16,864 nt of DNA from an uncultured Eubacterium sp. (GTDB lineage: Bacteria > Bacillota > Clostridia > Lachnospirales > Lachnospiraceae), in assembly GCA_910580075.1 (NCBI GenBank), contig CAJTVR010000098.1:1-16864 (forward strand), read 5' to 3'. The notes under the pieces were generated by a model. The model was not told the DNA's origin. It did not search any database and was given only the letters and a program-made list of their open reading frames with translations. Shown one piece after another: positions 1-7,876 of this stretch (its first letter is position 1; each line of letters begins with the position of its first letter). Position numbers and translations under genes: made by a program.

Positions 1-75
1 CAGAAAATTTAGAATTTCTTACTGTTCGCAGGCGGAACAGAAAAAGGAAACAGTGTCTCCGCCCCGGCGTCCGGG
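1..75 (+). repeat. Interspersed repeat, copy A (full length)
   Basis: About 75 bp that recurs in inverted orientation at 15880-15953 (roughly 85% identical by hand alignment, with one or two short gaps) and whose first 32 bases recur in direct orientation at 16098-16129 (27 of 32 identical). It contains two small hairpins: CTGTTC/GAACAG around a 7-base loop, and CCCGG-cgt-CCGGG at the right end, the latter kept in copy B as CCTGG-cgt-CCGGG. It ends 28 bases before the glycosyltransferase start. It may extend left of the window. Nature unknown: a genome-specific intergenic repeat or a mobile-element end are both possible. Confidence 0.75.
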
Positions 76-102
76 AAACCGATACATTTTGTGAGAGGTC
101 AT

Positions 103-1314
103 ATGGATAAACTGATTATTTTTTGCAAACATAGTGTGGAAACGCTTACTTATTTTTCCCGCCAGACTGCCCAGGCATTTGCTTCATGGGGATTTGAGAT
201 ATTCTGGATGGATATGAATATGGCAGGACTCAGCGCCTGGAAGCTGCGGCAGAAGATGCAGGGAAGAGAGGCAGTGCTTATTACGTTTAATTTTATCGGG
301 CTGAGCGGGGAAGAAGAGCTGTGGGAGCTGGATGATGACGGAATGCCGCAGACAAGCATCTGGGAAAAGCTGGATATTTTATGCCTGAATATTATGGTGG
401 ATCATCCGCTTTATTATTACAAGGCATTGAAACATCCGGTTCCGGGAATGCGGATGTTTTGTATTGACAGGGATCATGCGTCTTATTTGAAGCGGTTCTA
501 TCCTGATATTCCATGTGGATTTCTGCCGCTTGCGGGAAATCTGCCAGAAACGGGAATTTCTGGCCAGAGTATTCAAACGGTTTCTTTTGATCAGTGGCAG
601 CAGCGTCCTTATCCGGTTGTATTTACGGCAAACTATGTGTCGTCTGCCCGTATAGAGCAGCAGTTTCAGGCACTTGAGCCGGAATACAGGGATTTCTATT
701 ATGAAATTTTAGAGTCATTTATTCAAAATCCCGGTCAGGAACTGCTGTCCGGGATTGAAATTTATCTGAGGCGCGGGATGCCGGAGCTGGATGATGCCGG
801 TCTCTGCGAGGCTTTGAGTACAATGGCGGCTGTGGATTTGTGGATACGTACTTATTTTCGGGAAAAGACGGTGCGTATGCTTGCTGAGGGAGGAATCAGA
901 GTGTATGCAGCTGGCAGAAACTGGGATAAGATGCCCTGCAGCTGTCCGCAGAATCTGGTCTCATCCGGGAAGATGCTGGATTCGCAGGCCTGTGTCCGGG
1001 TAACGGCACAGGGAAAAATTGCTCTGAATACAATGCCATGGTTTAAGGACGGCGCTCATGACCGTATTTTTACGGCGATGCTGCACAGTACCGCAGTACT
1101 GACAGATGACAGCAGATATCTGCGGGAACAGTTTCAGGATATGGAAGAACTTGTGTATTATGATTTAAAACACCTTGAAGAGCTGCCAGACCGGGTGAGG
1201 GAGCTTTTGCGTGAGCCGCAGCGGCTGTTTGAAACTGCGTGCCGGGGAAGAGATGCCGCTGCAGAATTTCATACATGGGCGCACAGGGCAGAAGAGCTGC
1301 GGCGGTATCTGTAG
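103..1314 (+). CDS. CgeB/YkvP-like glycosyltransferase
   Basis: A 403-residue soluble protein with no visible signal peptide or membrane segment. The C-terminal third has the pattern I associate with CgeB / Glyco_trans_1_2 (PF13524) proteins: GKIALNTMPWFKDGAHDRIF, then a small-residue turn and LTDDSRYLREQF, where the sugar-nucleotide would bind. The N-terminal half (KLIIFCKHSVETL, later FCIDRDHASYLKRFYP) looks like the variable acceptor-side Rossmann domain. Expected role: transfer of a sugar to a surface or spore glycan in the cytosol; donor and acceptor cannot be told. An in-frame GTG at 91 exists, but GAGAGG at 94-99 is well placed for the ATG at 103, so I chose that. The gene stands alone, with 135 bases before the next gene, and starts just after repeat copy A. 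Confidence 0.75.
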   Translation: MDKLIIFCKHSVETLTYFSRQTAQAFASWGFEIFWMDMNMAGLSAWKLRQKMQGREAVLITFNFIGLSGEEELWELDDDGMPQTSIWEKLDILCLNIMVDHPLYYYKALKHPVPGMRMFCIDRDHASYLKRFYPDIPCGFLPLAGNLPETGISGQSIQTVSFDQWQQRPYPVVFTANYVSSARIEQQFQALEPEYRDFYYEILESFIQNPGQELLSGIEIYLRRGMPELDDAGLCEALSTMAAVDLWIRTYFREKTVRMLAEGGIRVYAAGRNWDKMPCSCPQNLVSSGKMLDSQACVRVTAQGKIALNTMPWFKDGAHDRIFTAMLHSTAVLTDDSRYLREQFQDMEELVYYDLKHLEELPDRVRELLREPQRLFETACRGRDAAAEFHTWAHRAEELRRYL

Positions 1315-1399
1315 TCACAGCTGTGGCGGCTGCCTTAAACCATAATAAACGCTGAAATACGATTTTCTGCATAAGAATATCTATTATTATCAAAAGTAT

Positions 1400-1427
1400 T
1401 TGCCGGAAAATCAGTTTCTGATATAGA
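1400..1427 (+). promoter_or_regulatory. Possible sigma-A promoter for the GrpB-family gene
   Basis: TTGCCG at 1400-1405 and TATAGA at 1422-1427, separated by 16 bases, within the 135-base gap between the glycosyltransferase and the GrpB-family gene. Both boxes deviate from consensus, so this is only a candidate. The same gap starts with a 10-bp perfect palindrome, CACAGCTGTG at 1316-1325, with no T-tract. Confidence 0.3.
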
Positions 1428-1449
1428 GAATATTGTAAAAGAGGATGTA

Positions 1450-2076
1450 ATGTCAAAAAAATTATCTGAAATGACGTTGGAAGAATTGTGGAATTTATTT
1501 CCGGTTTATCTGACTGAACATAGTGATAAATGGGAAAGCTGGTATAATGAGGAATATCAAAGATTGTATGCTTTTTTATCAAAAGTAAAAGTAAGGATCA
1601 GCCATATAGGAAGTACCGCAATCGAAAATATATGGGCGAAACCGATTATTGATATTCTTGTCGAAATACCTTTAGAACATGATATGGACAGAGTGAAAGA
1701 TTTAATTGTGCAGAATGGATATATTTGTATGGCAGATCATGCACAGACGATGTCATTTAATAAAGGATATACAGAACACGGTTTTGCTGAAAAAGTTTTT
1801 CACCTGCATTTGCGATACTGGGGGAATAACGATGAATTGTATTTTAGGGATTACATGAATAGTAATCCCACAATAGCAAAAGAATATGAAAAATTAAAGC
1901 TGTCACTTTGGAAACAGTATAAATATAATCGTGACGGATATACAAATGCTAAACATGAATTTATATCTGGACATACCCAAAAAGCAAAAGAAGAATATAA
2001 AGGCAGATATACATCCACACAAAATCCGTTACGGGTCCCATTCTTCGGAAAAGACAATCTCTCGCGCGGAAAGTAA
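1450..2076 (+). CDS. GrpB/UPF0157 family protein (nucleotidyltransferase fold)
   Basis: A 208-residue protein whose core HIGSTAIENIWAKPIIDILVEI (about residues 55-76) is the signature of the GrpB/UPF0157 family, which has a minimal nucleotidyltransferase fold; the GST loop and the acidic residue after AKPII would lie at the active site. The biochemical role of the family is poorly defined; some members are domains of CoaE-type proteins. GAGG six bases before the ATG supports the start. The gene is clearly more AT-rich than its neighbours, suggesting transfer. The last 20 or so residues, after KAKEEYKGRY, are read out of frame from an IS630 transposase remnant (2042-2161), so the C-terminus appears to have been replaced or extended by a mobile-element junction. 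It may still be functional, since the family core is complete. Confidence 0.8.
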   Translation: MSKKLSEMTLEELWNLFPVYLTEHSDKWESWYNEEYQRLYAFLSKVKVRISHIGSTAIENIWAKPIIDILVEIPLEHDMDRVKDLIVQNGYICMADHAQTMSFNKGYTEHGFAEKVFHLHLRYWGNNDELYFRDYMNSNPTIAKEYEKLKLSLWKQYKYNRDGYTNAKHEFISGHTQKAKEEYKGRYTSTQNPLRVPFFGKDNLSRGK

Positions 2077-2161
2077 CGAAATCTGCGGCCTGTACCAGAG
2101 TGCACATGAACAACGCCGGTAAGGTGCACACATTGTTTCCACGGATGAAATGACCGGGGTA
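2042..2161 (+). pseudogene. IS630-type transposase remnant (internal fragment)
   Basis: In the +2 frame the sequence reads ESNEICGLYQSAHEQRR, a stop at 2120-2122, then GAHIVSTDEMTGV. This matches from memory the region around the first catalytic aspartate of IS630/Tc1-type DDE transposases (IC..Y..A......G.H.VSTDEMTGIQALE); the Asp codon is 2144-2146. Upstream and downstream parts are gone, and a stop interrupts it, so it is dead. It overlaps the 3' end of the GrpB-family gene and abuts the end of the AraC gene, marking a decayed insertion point. No inverted repeats were recognised. Confidence 0.65.
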
Positions 2162-2166
2162 CATTT

Positions 2167-3384
2167 TTAATCAGCGCCATTATGTTTTTTCCGGAATTCA
2201 GTAGGAGTTGTCCCGGCATATTTTTTAAATATTTTAGTAAAATAATTCCAATCCTGGATTCCGACATAATCTGACACTTCCTGAATGGTCATGGAAGTTT
2301 CCCGTAACATCTGTTTTGCAACACGTATGCGCTCTTGTGCGATATAAGACATTGGCGTAGCATTTAATTCTTCCTTGAACCGGCGTGCGATATAAACAGC
2401 CGAAAAATTAACAGCATCAGCGATTATTCCAGGTGAGAGTTCTTTATTCAGATTGAGCCTGATATAATTGATGACTTTCTGTACGACCGGGCTGTAGTTT
2501 TTCAGATTGTATTCACGGCATAATCTGCAGTATTCACCCAGCATATTTAAGTATGTATTGTTTAGTTGATCATGTGTTATGCATGCAGAAACCTCCTGCG
2601 CAAATTTTTGGGAAATGCTGTCCAGGTAAATGGGTGGAATCCCAGCGGTCTGCGCGGCTTTGCGGAAAAGTGTATTTGATGTATATGCAAATGAGCGGTG
2701 TGACAGCATATGGTCTGAATTACGCCGCTCCATATTCTGGTGCAGAAAGAAATACGCTTCATTCAGTGCCTTTGAATAATTTCCATCTGCTATAAAAGCC
2801 ATAAGCCTTGTTTCATGCAAATATCTGTCTTCAATTTTTTTTGCCTGTTCATTGATATCTTCTGAAAAGACAACTGGTGTCTTATAATCCCCTTCAAGAA
2901 ATTCCACTTTTTTTTCATGCAGTACAGGTTCAGCCAGGCCATGGGTGTACATCAGGATGTGACGCGCAATGGCGGTTGCTTCTATGTGCAGGATATTGCA
3001 CGGTACAGAACCTAAAAGAATCCGAAGCTGTTCCTGTGCAGTATAGCTAAGATTGTTTTTTACCTGGATATGCTGATAATCTTTATCTTCAAGCGGCAGC
3101 GTGCGGAAAGGGCCAATTGAAAAAAAATCGTTATTATCAGGACTGGCGCGAAACAGAACATAGCTCAGCATAAAGGTATCCCGTAATTTCCATATTTCAC
3201 CCAATTTTAATGAATCGGCAATTCTGCGTATCTTTTCATAGTGATGGACGGATTGTTCCAGCTGCGCTCTTATGCCGCCGTCTACAGCGGACAGATCCGC
3301 CTGTGTATTCTCAAAATAATTAATATTCAGATTTCTTGATTCACTGAAAATATTTTTTATCAAATTGAAAATTTTTTCATCCAT
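2167..3384 (-). CDS. AraC-family transcriptional regulator
   Basis: A 405-residue regulator. The C-terminal ~100 residues form an AraC/XylS double helix-turn-helix: VINYIRLNLNKELSPGIIADAVNFSAVYIARRFKEEL (first HTH) and RIRVAKQMLRETSMTIQEVSDYVGIQDWNYFTKIFKKYAGTTPTEFRKK (second HTH and signature). The N-terminal ~290 residues are a sensor region I do not recognise; it has no membrane segments, so it presumably senses a cytosolic ligand. The open frame extends 88 codons further upstream, but GGAG five bases before the ATG at 3384 and the switch to poor coding character upstream support this start. It is divergent from the HAD-GH3-GPH-GH2-esterase run and is the obvious candidate to activate it, likely on binding the imported sugar. 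Confidence 0.9.
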   Translation of the reverse strand: MDEKIFNLIKNIFSESRNLNINYFENTQADLSAVDGGIRAQLEQSVHHYEKIRRIADSLKLGEIWKLRDTFMLSYVLFRASPDNNDFFSIGPFRTLPLEDKDYQHIQVKNNLSYTAQEQLRILLGSVPCNILHIEATAIARHILMYTHGLAEPVLHEKKVEFLEGDYKTPVVFSEDINEQAKKIEDRYLHETRLMAFIADGNYSKALNEAYFFLHQNMERRNSDHMLSHRSFAYTSNTLFRKAAQTAGIPPIYLDSISQKFAQEVSACITHDQLNNTYLNMLGEYCRLCREYNLKNYSPVVQKVINYIRLNLNKELSPGIIADAVNFSAVYIARRFKEELNATPMSYIAQERIRVAKQMLRETSMTIQEVSDYVGIQDWNYFTKIFKKYAGTTPTEFRKKHNGAD

Positions 3385-3463
3385 ATTTGCTCCAATTCCC
3401 TTCTGACATGAAAACAGAATGATTTGCAAAAAAATCTGTTGAAAATATATGTTTTCTGACAAT

Positions 3464-3483
3464 ATAGTATCATATTTTACTAT
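3464..3483. promoter_or_regulatory. Inverted repeat in the divergent region, candidate operator
   Basis: ATAGTA (3464-3469) and TACTAT (3478-3483) around 8 bases. It lies between the AraC start and the forward TATAAT box, so it could affect either promoter. AraC proteins usually bind direct repeats, so the assignment is weak. Confidence 0.25.
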
Positions 3484-3495
3484 TTCTGTATAGCA

Positions 3496-3513
3496 TGTTT
3501 CTAGCGGAAACAG
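3496..3513 (+). promoter_or_regulatory. Candidate CcpA catabolite-responsive element (cre)
   Basis: TGTTTC-TAGCG-GAAACA (3496-3512) is a perfect 6-bp inverted repeat around 5 bases. Read as 3498-3513 it matches the Gram-positive cre consensus WTGNNARCGNWWWCAW at 14 of 16 positions (mismatches at the G and the last W). It covers the -35 position of the TATAAT box at 3525-3530, where CcpA binding would block polymerase. This fits catabolite repression of a sugar-use operon. It could instead be the operator of the AraC protein. Confidence 0.45.
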
Positions 3514-3524
3514 AGCCTGGTTGT

Positions 3525-3530
3525 TATAAT
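3525..3530 (+). promoter_or_regulatory. -10 box of the glycoside-use operon
   Basis: A consensus TATAAT about 100 bases before the HAD gene. The -35 position (3502-3507, TAGCGG) is poor and falls inside the cre-like palindrome, as expected for a promoter that needs an activator such as the divergent AraC protein. Confidence 0.5.
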
Positions 3531-3635
3531 GTACAAAGAAATTGGCGATAAAGCCAGTTATGGGAAACAATATGACAGAAAGGAGAGATTCCGGAATATA
3601 TAAAAAATCTGATAAAAGAATGGAGAATGAAAAAA

Positions 3636-4478
3636 ATGAAATCACCATTTGATGATTTTAAAAGGAAAAAAGATTATCTGATTTGTATAGATTCAGACGG
3701 ATGCGTTATGGACACGATGGATATTAAACATATCCGGTGTTTCGGTCCGCGTATGGTGGATGAGTGGCATCTGGATGAATGGAGGGGGGATATCTTAAAG
3801 CGCTGGAATGAGATCAGCCTTTATACCATGACAAGGGGGATCAATCGTTTTAAAGGACTCGCAATTGCACTTGCTGAGATCAATAAGAAATATGTGGATA
3901 TCCAGGATATAGAACTGTTCTCAGACTGGGTGTCAAAAGCACCGGAGCTTTCAAACCGTGCCGTTGAAAAAATGTATAAGGAGACCGGGACTGAAATTTT
4001 TAATAAAGCGCTTTCGTGGAGTATTTCGGTAAACAACTCCATAAAGGTATTGCCGCAGGAGAAAAAGAAACCTTTTGAGGGGGCAGCGGAGGGGCTTCGT
4101 GCCGCCGGACGGGTAGCGGATGTCGCTGTTGTCTCTAGTGCTAACAGGGATGCTGTGGAAGAAGAGTGGGAATTATATCATCTGTTAGAACATGTGGATA
4201 TTCTGCTGTGCCAGGATGCAGGAAGCAAAGCGCATTGTATAGAAGAACTTAGGAAGAAGGGATATGCGCCTGACCATGTGCTTATGGTAGGGGATGCGCC
4301 TGGGGACAGGCAGGCGGCGATTGAGAACGGGGTATATTATTATCCGATCCTGGCACGCAGGGAAAAAGAAAGCTGGACAGAAGCGCCTGCCGCGTTTTCA
4401 AAGCTGGTGCAGGGGGAATATCAGCCGTACGGGCAGAAAAAAGAAAGGGAATTTCTGGATAATCTGGGAGGAAAATAA
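3636..4478 (+). CDS. HAD-superfamily hydrolase
   Basis: A 280-residue HAD phosphohydrolase. Motif I is CIDSDGCVMDTMD near the N-terminus, with the Asp nucleophile and general-acid Asp two residues on; motif II is VAVVSSANRD; the motif III lysine is in GSKAHCIEELRKKG; motif IV is VLMVGDAPGDRQAA. An inserted cap of about 110 residues follows motif I (C1 type). Expected activity is dephosphorylation of, or phosphate transfer on, a sugar phosphate in the cytosol; the place at the head of a glycoside operon suggests a sugar or polyol phosphate, but that is inference. In-frame ATGs lie at 3627 and 3636; GGAG at 3622-3625 is one base from the first and ten from the second, so the second is more likely. 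The GH3 gene begins two bases after its stop. Confidence 0.85.
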   Translation: MKSPFDDFKRKKDYLICIDSDGCVMDTMDIKHIRCFGPRMVDEWHLDEWRGDILKRWNEISLYTMTRGINRFKGLAIALAEINKKYVDIQDIELFSDWVSKAPELSNRAVEKMYKETGTEIFNKALSWSISVNNSIKVLPQEKKKPFEGAAEGLRAAGRVADVAVVSSANRDAVEEEWELYHLLEHVDILLCQDAGSKAHCIEELRKKGYAPDHVLMVGDAPGDRQAAIENGVYYYPILARREKESWTEAPAAFSKLVQGEYQPYGQKKEREFLDNLGGK

Positions 4479-4480
4479 AG

Positions 4481-6229
4481 ATGGTAGATTTAAAGGCGAA
4501 ACCGTTTTATCTGGACGATGCGCAGATTGCATGGGTAGAAGAAACAATCGCGGGGATGACTCTTGATGAAAAATTCGGACAGTTGTTTGTTCTGCTCAAA
4601 GCAGTTCCGGGTGTGGATGAGGACAAAATCAAGGCATCACTTGAGCAGTCCCGCCAAGGCGGGCTGCGGTGGCAGGGCGGAGATAAAGAAAGTGTGTATC
4701 TGCAGAATATTACCTATCAGAAACACAGCAGGATACCTTTGCTTATAGCGGCAAACTGTGACGATGGCGGAAACGGCTGTCTTTCTGAGGGAACATTCGT
4801 GGCGACTGCGGCAGAAGCTGGTGCTTCCCAGGGAACGGATACGGCATATCATATCGGGCTTGTGGCAGGAAGGGAGGCAAGCGCAATCGGCTGTAACTGG
4901 GTGTTTAATCCGGTGGCTGATATTTATATGAACTGGCGCAACACGATTGTTAATACAAGGAGTTTTGGTGACAACGCGGATACGGTTATTGCCAATACAA
5001 GGGCCTATATAAAGGGCATAAAGGATGCAAATCCTAACATGTCATGTACCGCAAAGCATTTTCCGGGAGATGGCGTTGAAGAACTTGACCAGCATCTTGC
5101 GCTCGGAGTTAATACACTGTCTGCCGATGAGTGGGAGGAAAGTTTCGGAAAGGTATACCGCACACTGATAGAAGACGGACTTGAAAGTATCATGGTAGGG
5201 CATATTGCCCAGCCTGCCTTAAGCCGGAAATTCCGTCCGGGTATCCAGGATGGGGATATTATGCCTGCGACTCTTGCCCCGGAGCTGCTTACGGATCTGC
5301 TGAGAGGTCAGATGGGTTTTAACGGTCTGTTGATTACAGACGCTTCCCATATGATCGGAATGGCCGCCATGTCCAGAAGGGAGGATGCAGTACCGGGGGC
5401 GATTGCCGCGGGATGCGATATGTTCCTTTTCGCAAATGATGTGGAAGAAGACCTTTCTTTTATGAAGGCAGGATATGAAAAGGGCATTATTACCGAGGAA
5501 CGGCTTTCAGATGCACTGCACCGTATTCTGGGAATGAAGGCACACCTGCACCTTTATGATGAGCATGTCAGGATCCCGGATCATGGCCTTATTGGGAAAT
5601 GGGTAGGCTGCAAAGAGCATGCCAGTTATACAGAACAGGCGGCAGATGAATGTATTACATTAGTAAAAGATACCCAGAAGCTCCTTCCGTTAAATCCAAA
5701 GGAGAAGAAAAGAGCATTTCTGGTGTATGTTCAGAGTACCCCTGCTTCCAAAGGCTATAAAGGGGATCCTGTAAAACAGGTAGTTATTGAGGAACTGGAA
5801 CGTGCAGGTTTTGTAGTGGATGTGTGCCCGAATTACCATGATCTGGAAGCTGAAAATGGCGTATCACCAATGAATTTTTTAAAAATGCTGAACCATGGAA
5901 CCCGTAAGCAGTTTACAGGCAGCTATGATGTGGTATTTCTGGTGATTAATATCAAGGGTTATGCGCAGGAAAATGAAGTGCGTGTCCGCTGGAGCTGTAA
6001 CCACAGCAGTGAGATGCCATGGTACAACAGGGAAGTGCCGACTATTGGAATCAGCCTGAATTATACAAATCATCTGATTGACGTGCCTCAGCTGAAAACT
6101 TTTGTAAACGCATACGGATCAGACCGGATGCATATCCGGGCGGCAATCGGAAAAATATGCGGACAGAGCGAATTTAAAGGCAGGGCAAACGATACCGTAT
6201 TCTGCGGCAGGTGGGATACAAGATTATAG
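4481..6229 (+). CDS. Glycoside hydrolase family 3, NagZ-like (beta-N-acetylglucosaminidase type)
   Basis: A 582-residue cytosolic GH3 enzyme with no signal peptide. The N-terminal barrel starts GMTLDEKFGQLF, followed by NPVADI, then AKHFPGDG with K192-H193 in the sugar-binding position. D203-Q-H205 matches the Asp-His dyad loop that replaces a distant acid/base in NagZ-type N-acetylglucosaminidases. D287 in LLITDASHMIGM is the predicted nucleophile. Residues from about 390 onward form the second alpha/beta domain (LVKDTQKLLPLNP). The dyad favours a beta-N-acetylhexosaminidase (or a GH3 phosphorylase) over a beta-glucosidase. At 582 residues it is longer than single-domain NagZ and lacks the FnIII domain of larger beta-glucosidases. 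GGGAGG lies before the ATG. It is translationally close to the HAD gene and part of the same operon. Confidence 0.85.
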   Translation: MVDLKAKPFYLDDAQIAWVEETIAGMTLDEKFGQLFVLLKAVPGVDEDKIKASLEQSRQGGLRWQGGDKESVYLQNITYQKHSRIPLLIAANCDDGGNGCLSEGTFVATAAEAGASQGTDTAYHIGLVAGREASAIGCNWVFNPVADIYMNWRNTIVNTRSFGDNADTVIANTRAYIKGIKDANPNMSCTAKHFPGDGVEELDQHLALGVNTLSADEWEESFGKVYRTLIEDGLESIMVGHIAQPALSRKFRPGIQDGDIMPATLAPELLTDLLRGQMGFNGLLITDASHMIGMAAMSRREDAVPGAIAAGCDMFLFANDVEEDLSFMKAGYEKGIITEERLSDALHRILGMKAHLHLYDEHVRIPDHGLIGKWVGCKEHASYTEQAADECITLVKDTQKLLPLNPKEKKRAFLVYVQSTPASKGYKGDPVKQVVIEELERAGFVVDVCPNYHDLEAENGVSPMNFLKMLNHGTRKQFTGSYDVVFLVINIKGYAQENEVRVRWSCNHSSEMPWYNREVPTIGISLNYTNHLIDVPQLKTFVNAYGSDRMHIRAAIGKICGQSEFKGRANDTVFCGRWDTRL

Positions 6230-6246
6230 ATGCAGCCGGGAGAAAC

Positions 6247-6401
6247 ATGAAAGATCAATTCCCGAACGGGAGGCCGCCCCTTGACAAAAAGGTGTAATCT
6301 ACGCAGACCGTGATACGGTTGACAAGGTGGAAGTAATGAAGGTATGCACCTGCCTGAATCACGGGCATACGTATCTGGAGATTTCGGCATTATATAAATG
6401 A
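6247..6401 (+). pseudogene. Small frameshifted ORF between the GH3 and transporter genes
   Basis: GGGAG followed by ATG at 6247 starts MKDQFPNGRPPLDKKV and stops at 6295-6297. The reading continues in another frame from 6294 as VIYADRDTVDKVEVMKVCTCLNHGHTYLEISALYK, ending at 6399-6401, where its TGA overlaps an ATG. A one-base loss in the A5 run at 6286-6290 would join them into a peptide of about 51 residues. Both parts look coding. I do not recognise the family. Alternatively, the second part alone could be a short gene starting at the ATG for MKVCTCLN. Confidence 0.4.
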
Positions 6402-6415
6402 TAAAGGAGAAAAAT

Positions 6416-7801
6416 ATGGACTACAAAGTAAAATTTAAAGACCAATTTGGCTATTTTTGCGGTGATTATGGCGGAAGTCTTGTCAATTTATACATTGATA
6501 TGTGGATTCTTACTTTTGCCACTTATATTCTTGGCATTGATGCGAAGTGGATGGCGGGCCTGTTTCTATTCGCCCGTATCTGGGACGGCATTAACGACCC
6601 TTTGATCGGTTCTTTGCCAGACCGTTTTAAAATTGGAAAATCCGGCGACCGTTTCAAGCCTTATATCCGCATTGCAATGGTTCCGTTAGCGCTGTCATGC
6701 CTGCTTATTTTTTCTGATGTATCCGCATGGAGCCAGGGGGCGAAGATGGCCTGGGTTTCCATTCTGTATCTCATCTACGGTATGAGTTACACAGGTGCCT
6801 CGATGCCATACGGTGCAATGGCATCTGTTATGACCAATGATCCTGAAAGCCGTACAAAACTTTCCCGCGCCCGTGCAATTGGCGGCATGGGTGTAGGCGT
6901 TACCTTTATGGCGCTGGTTCCGCAGATGATCTGGAATGCAGACCACACCCCTAAAGCATCCGGTTACTTTACACTTGCGGTCATCGCCGCTGGCGGGGCG
7001 CTCCTGTTTTACACACTGCTGCTTGTTCTGTGCAAGGAAAGGATCCAGCTGGAGGATGGTGTAAAGGCCAGCCAGAAAAAGTATAGCTTTTGGCATGTCC
7101 TCAAAGGAGCTGTCACAAACCGGCCGCTGATTGGAATGATGATTGCTTCTCTTGGATCCATGTTCTCCAATCAGGCGAACGGATCCCTTGCCAGTTATAT
7201 GTACCGCGAGTATTACCATGAGCCTAAGGCCATGTCCGTTACGTCTTTTATGAGCATTCCTGTGATGGCTTTTTGTTTTGTTGTAGTTCCAAAGCTCTCT
7301 CAGAAGTTTGGCGCACGCAAGACCATTCTTGGTGCTGTCTGCATTAATATCGTGTGCAGCATTCTGTTGGTGATGTTCCCGATTCCCAACGTGTATCTGT
7401 TCATGTTTGTAAATACGGTCGCTAATATTGGCCAGACAATCTTTATCATGCTGACATGGGCGCTGGTCGCACAGTGTATGGACTTTCAGGAATACAGATC
7501 CAATGAGAGATCCGATGGCACACTGTATTCTATCTACACTTTTTCGCGTAAGATTGGAACAGCTATAGCTTCTTCATCAGTCGCTGCAATGCTGCCGCTT
7601 ATCGGGTTTGTCTCCGGCGCTTCCGAGCAGGCTGCTTCTTTCGGTACAAATGTCCGCATGCTGGCTGTTGGTCTGCCTGTAGTATCCTGTATCGTGGAAC
7701 TGGCTGGCGTCGGCCTGATTTATAACATTACGCCTGAAAAGAGTGAGGAAATCCGCAAGACGCTTGAACAGCGCCGTGCACAGCCTGAAGGTGCAAAATA
7801 G
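6416..7801 (+). CDS. GPH-family (MelB/UidB-like) sugar:cation symporter, MFS fold
   Basis: A 461-residue integral membrane protein with about 12 hydrophobic segments. The hallmark of the glycoside-pentoside-hexuronide:cation family is present: FARIWDGINDPLIGSLPDRF (residues 52-71), where D57 and D61 match the two helix-II aspartates that bind the coupling cation in MelB. The next loop, SGDRFKPYIRI, matches the conserved K.RPWI-type segment. It should import a di- or oligosaccharide or aryl glycoside using Na+ or H+. The flanking GH3 and GH2 genes point to a beta-glycoside, but the substrate cannot be read. An ATG at 6398 exists, but AAAGGAGA at 6403-6410 lies inside that extension, so translation starts at 6416. 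Confidence 0.9.
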   Translation: MDYKVKFKDQFGYFCGDYGGSLVNLYIDMWILTFATYILGIDAKWMAGLFLFARIWDGINDPLIGSLPDRFKIGKSGDRFKPYIRIAMVPLALSCLLIFSDVSAWSQGAKMAWVSILYLIYGMSYTGASMPYGAMASVMTNDPESRTKLSRARAIGGMGVGVTFMALVPQMIWNADHTPKASGYFTLAVIAAGGALLFYTLLLVLCKERIQLEDGVKASQKKYSFWHVLKGAVTNRPLIGMMIASLGSMFSNQANGSLASYMYREYYHEPKAMSVTSFMSIPVMAFCFVVVPKLSQKFGARKTILGAVCINIVCSILLVMFPIPNVYLFMFVNTVANIGQTIFIMLTWALVAQCMDFQEYRSNERSDGTLYSIYTFSRKIGTAIASSSVAAMLPLIGFVSGASEQAASFGTNVRMLAVGLPVVSCIVELAGVGLIYNITPEKSEEIRKTLEQRRAQPEGAK

Positions 7802-7830
7802 CCAGATACAGCGATATACATAAATCTTAA

Positions 7831-7858
7831 CAAAGGCATCTGATCATGGGTGCCTTTG
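7831..7858 (+). terminator. Intercistronic stem-loop between transporter and GH2 genes
   Basis: CAAAGGCA (7831-7838) pairs perfectly with TGCCTTTG (7851-7858) around a 12-base loop. The bases after it (ATTTAGAAAGG) are not T-rich, so it is a weak terminator at best; it more likely acts as an mRNA-stabilising or processing hairpin that sets different expression levels of the transporter and hydrolases. Confidence 0.35.
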
Positions 7859-7876
7859 ATTTAGAAAGGAGCAGAT

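Noticed and set aside
3385..3648. 88-codon open upstream extension of the AraC frame, giving a 493-residue protein
   Set aside because: The ATG at 3384 has GGAG at the right distance; the extension overlaps the divergent promoter region and the start of the HAD gene and has no motif.
3573..3650. Small upstream frame (MTERRDSGIYKK...) before the HAD gene
   Set aside because: No convincing ribosome site for its own start, and it only overlaps the HAD start; a regulatory leader peptide is possible but unsupported.
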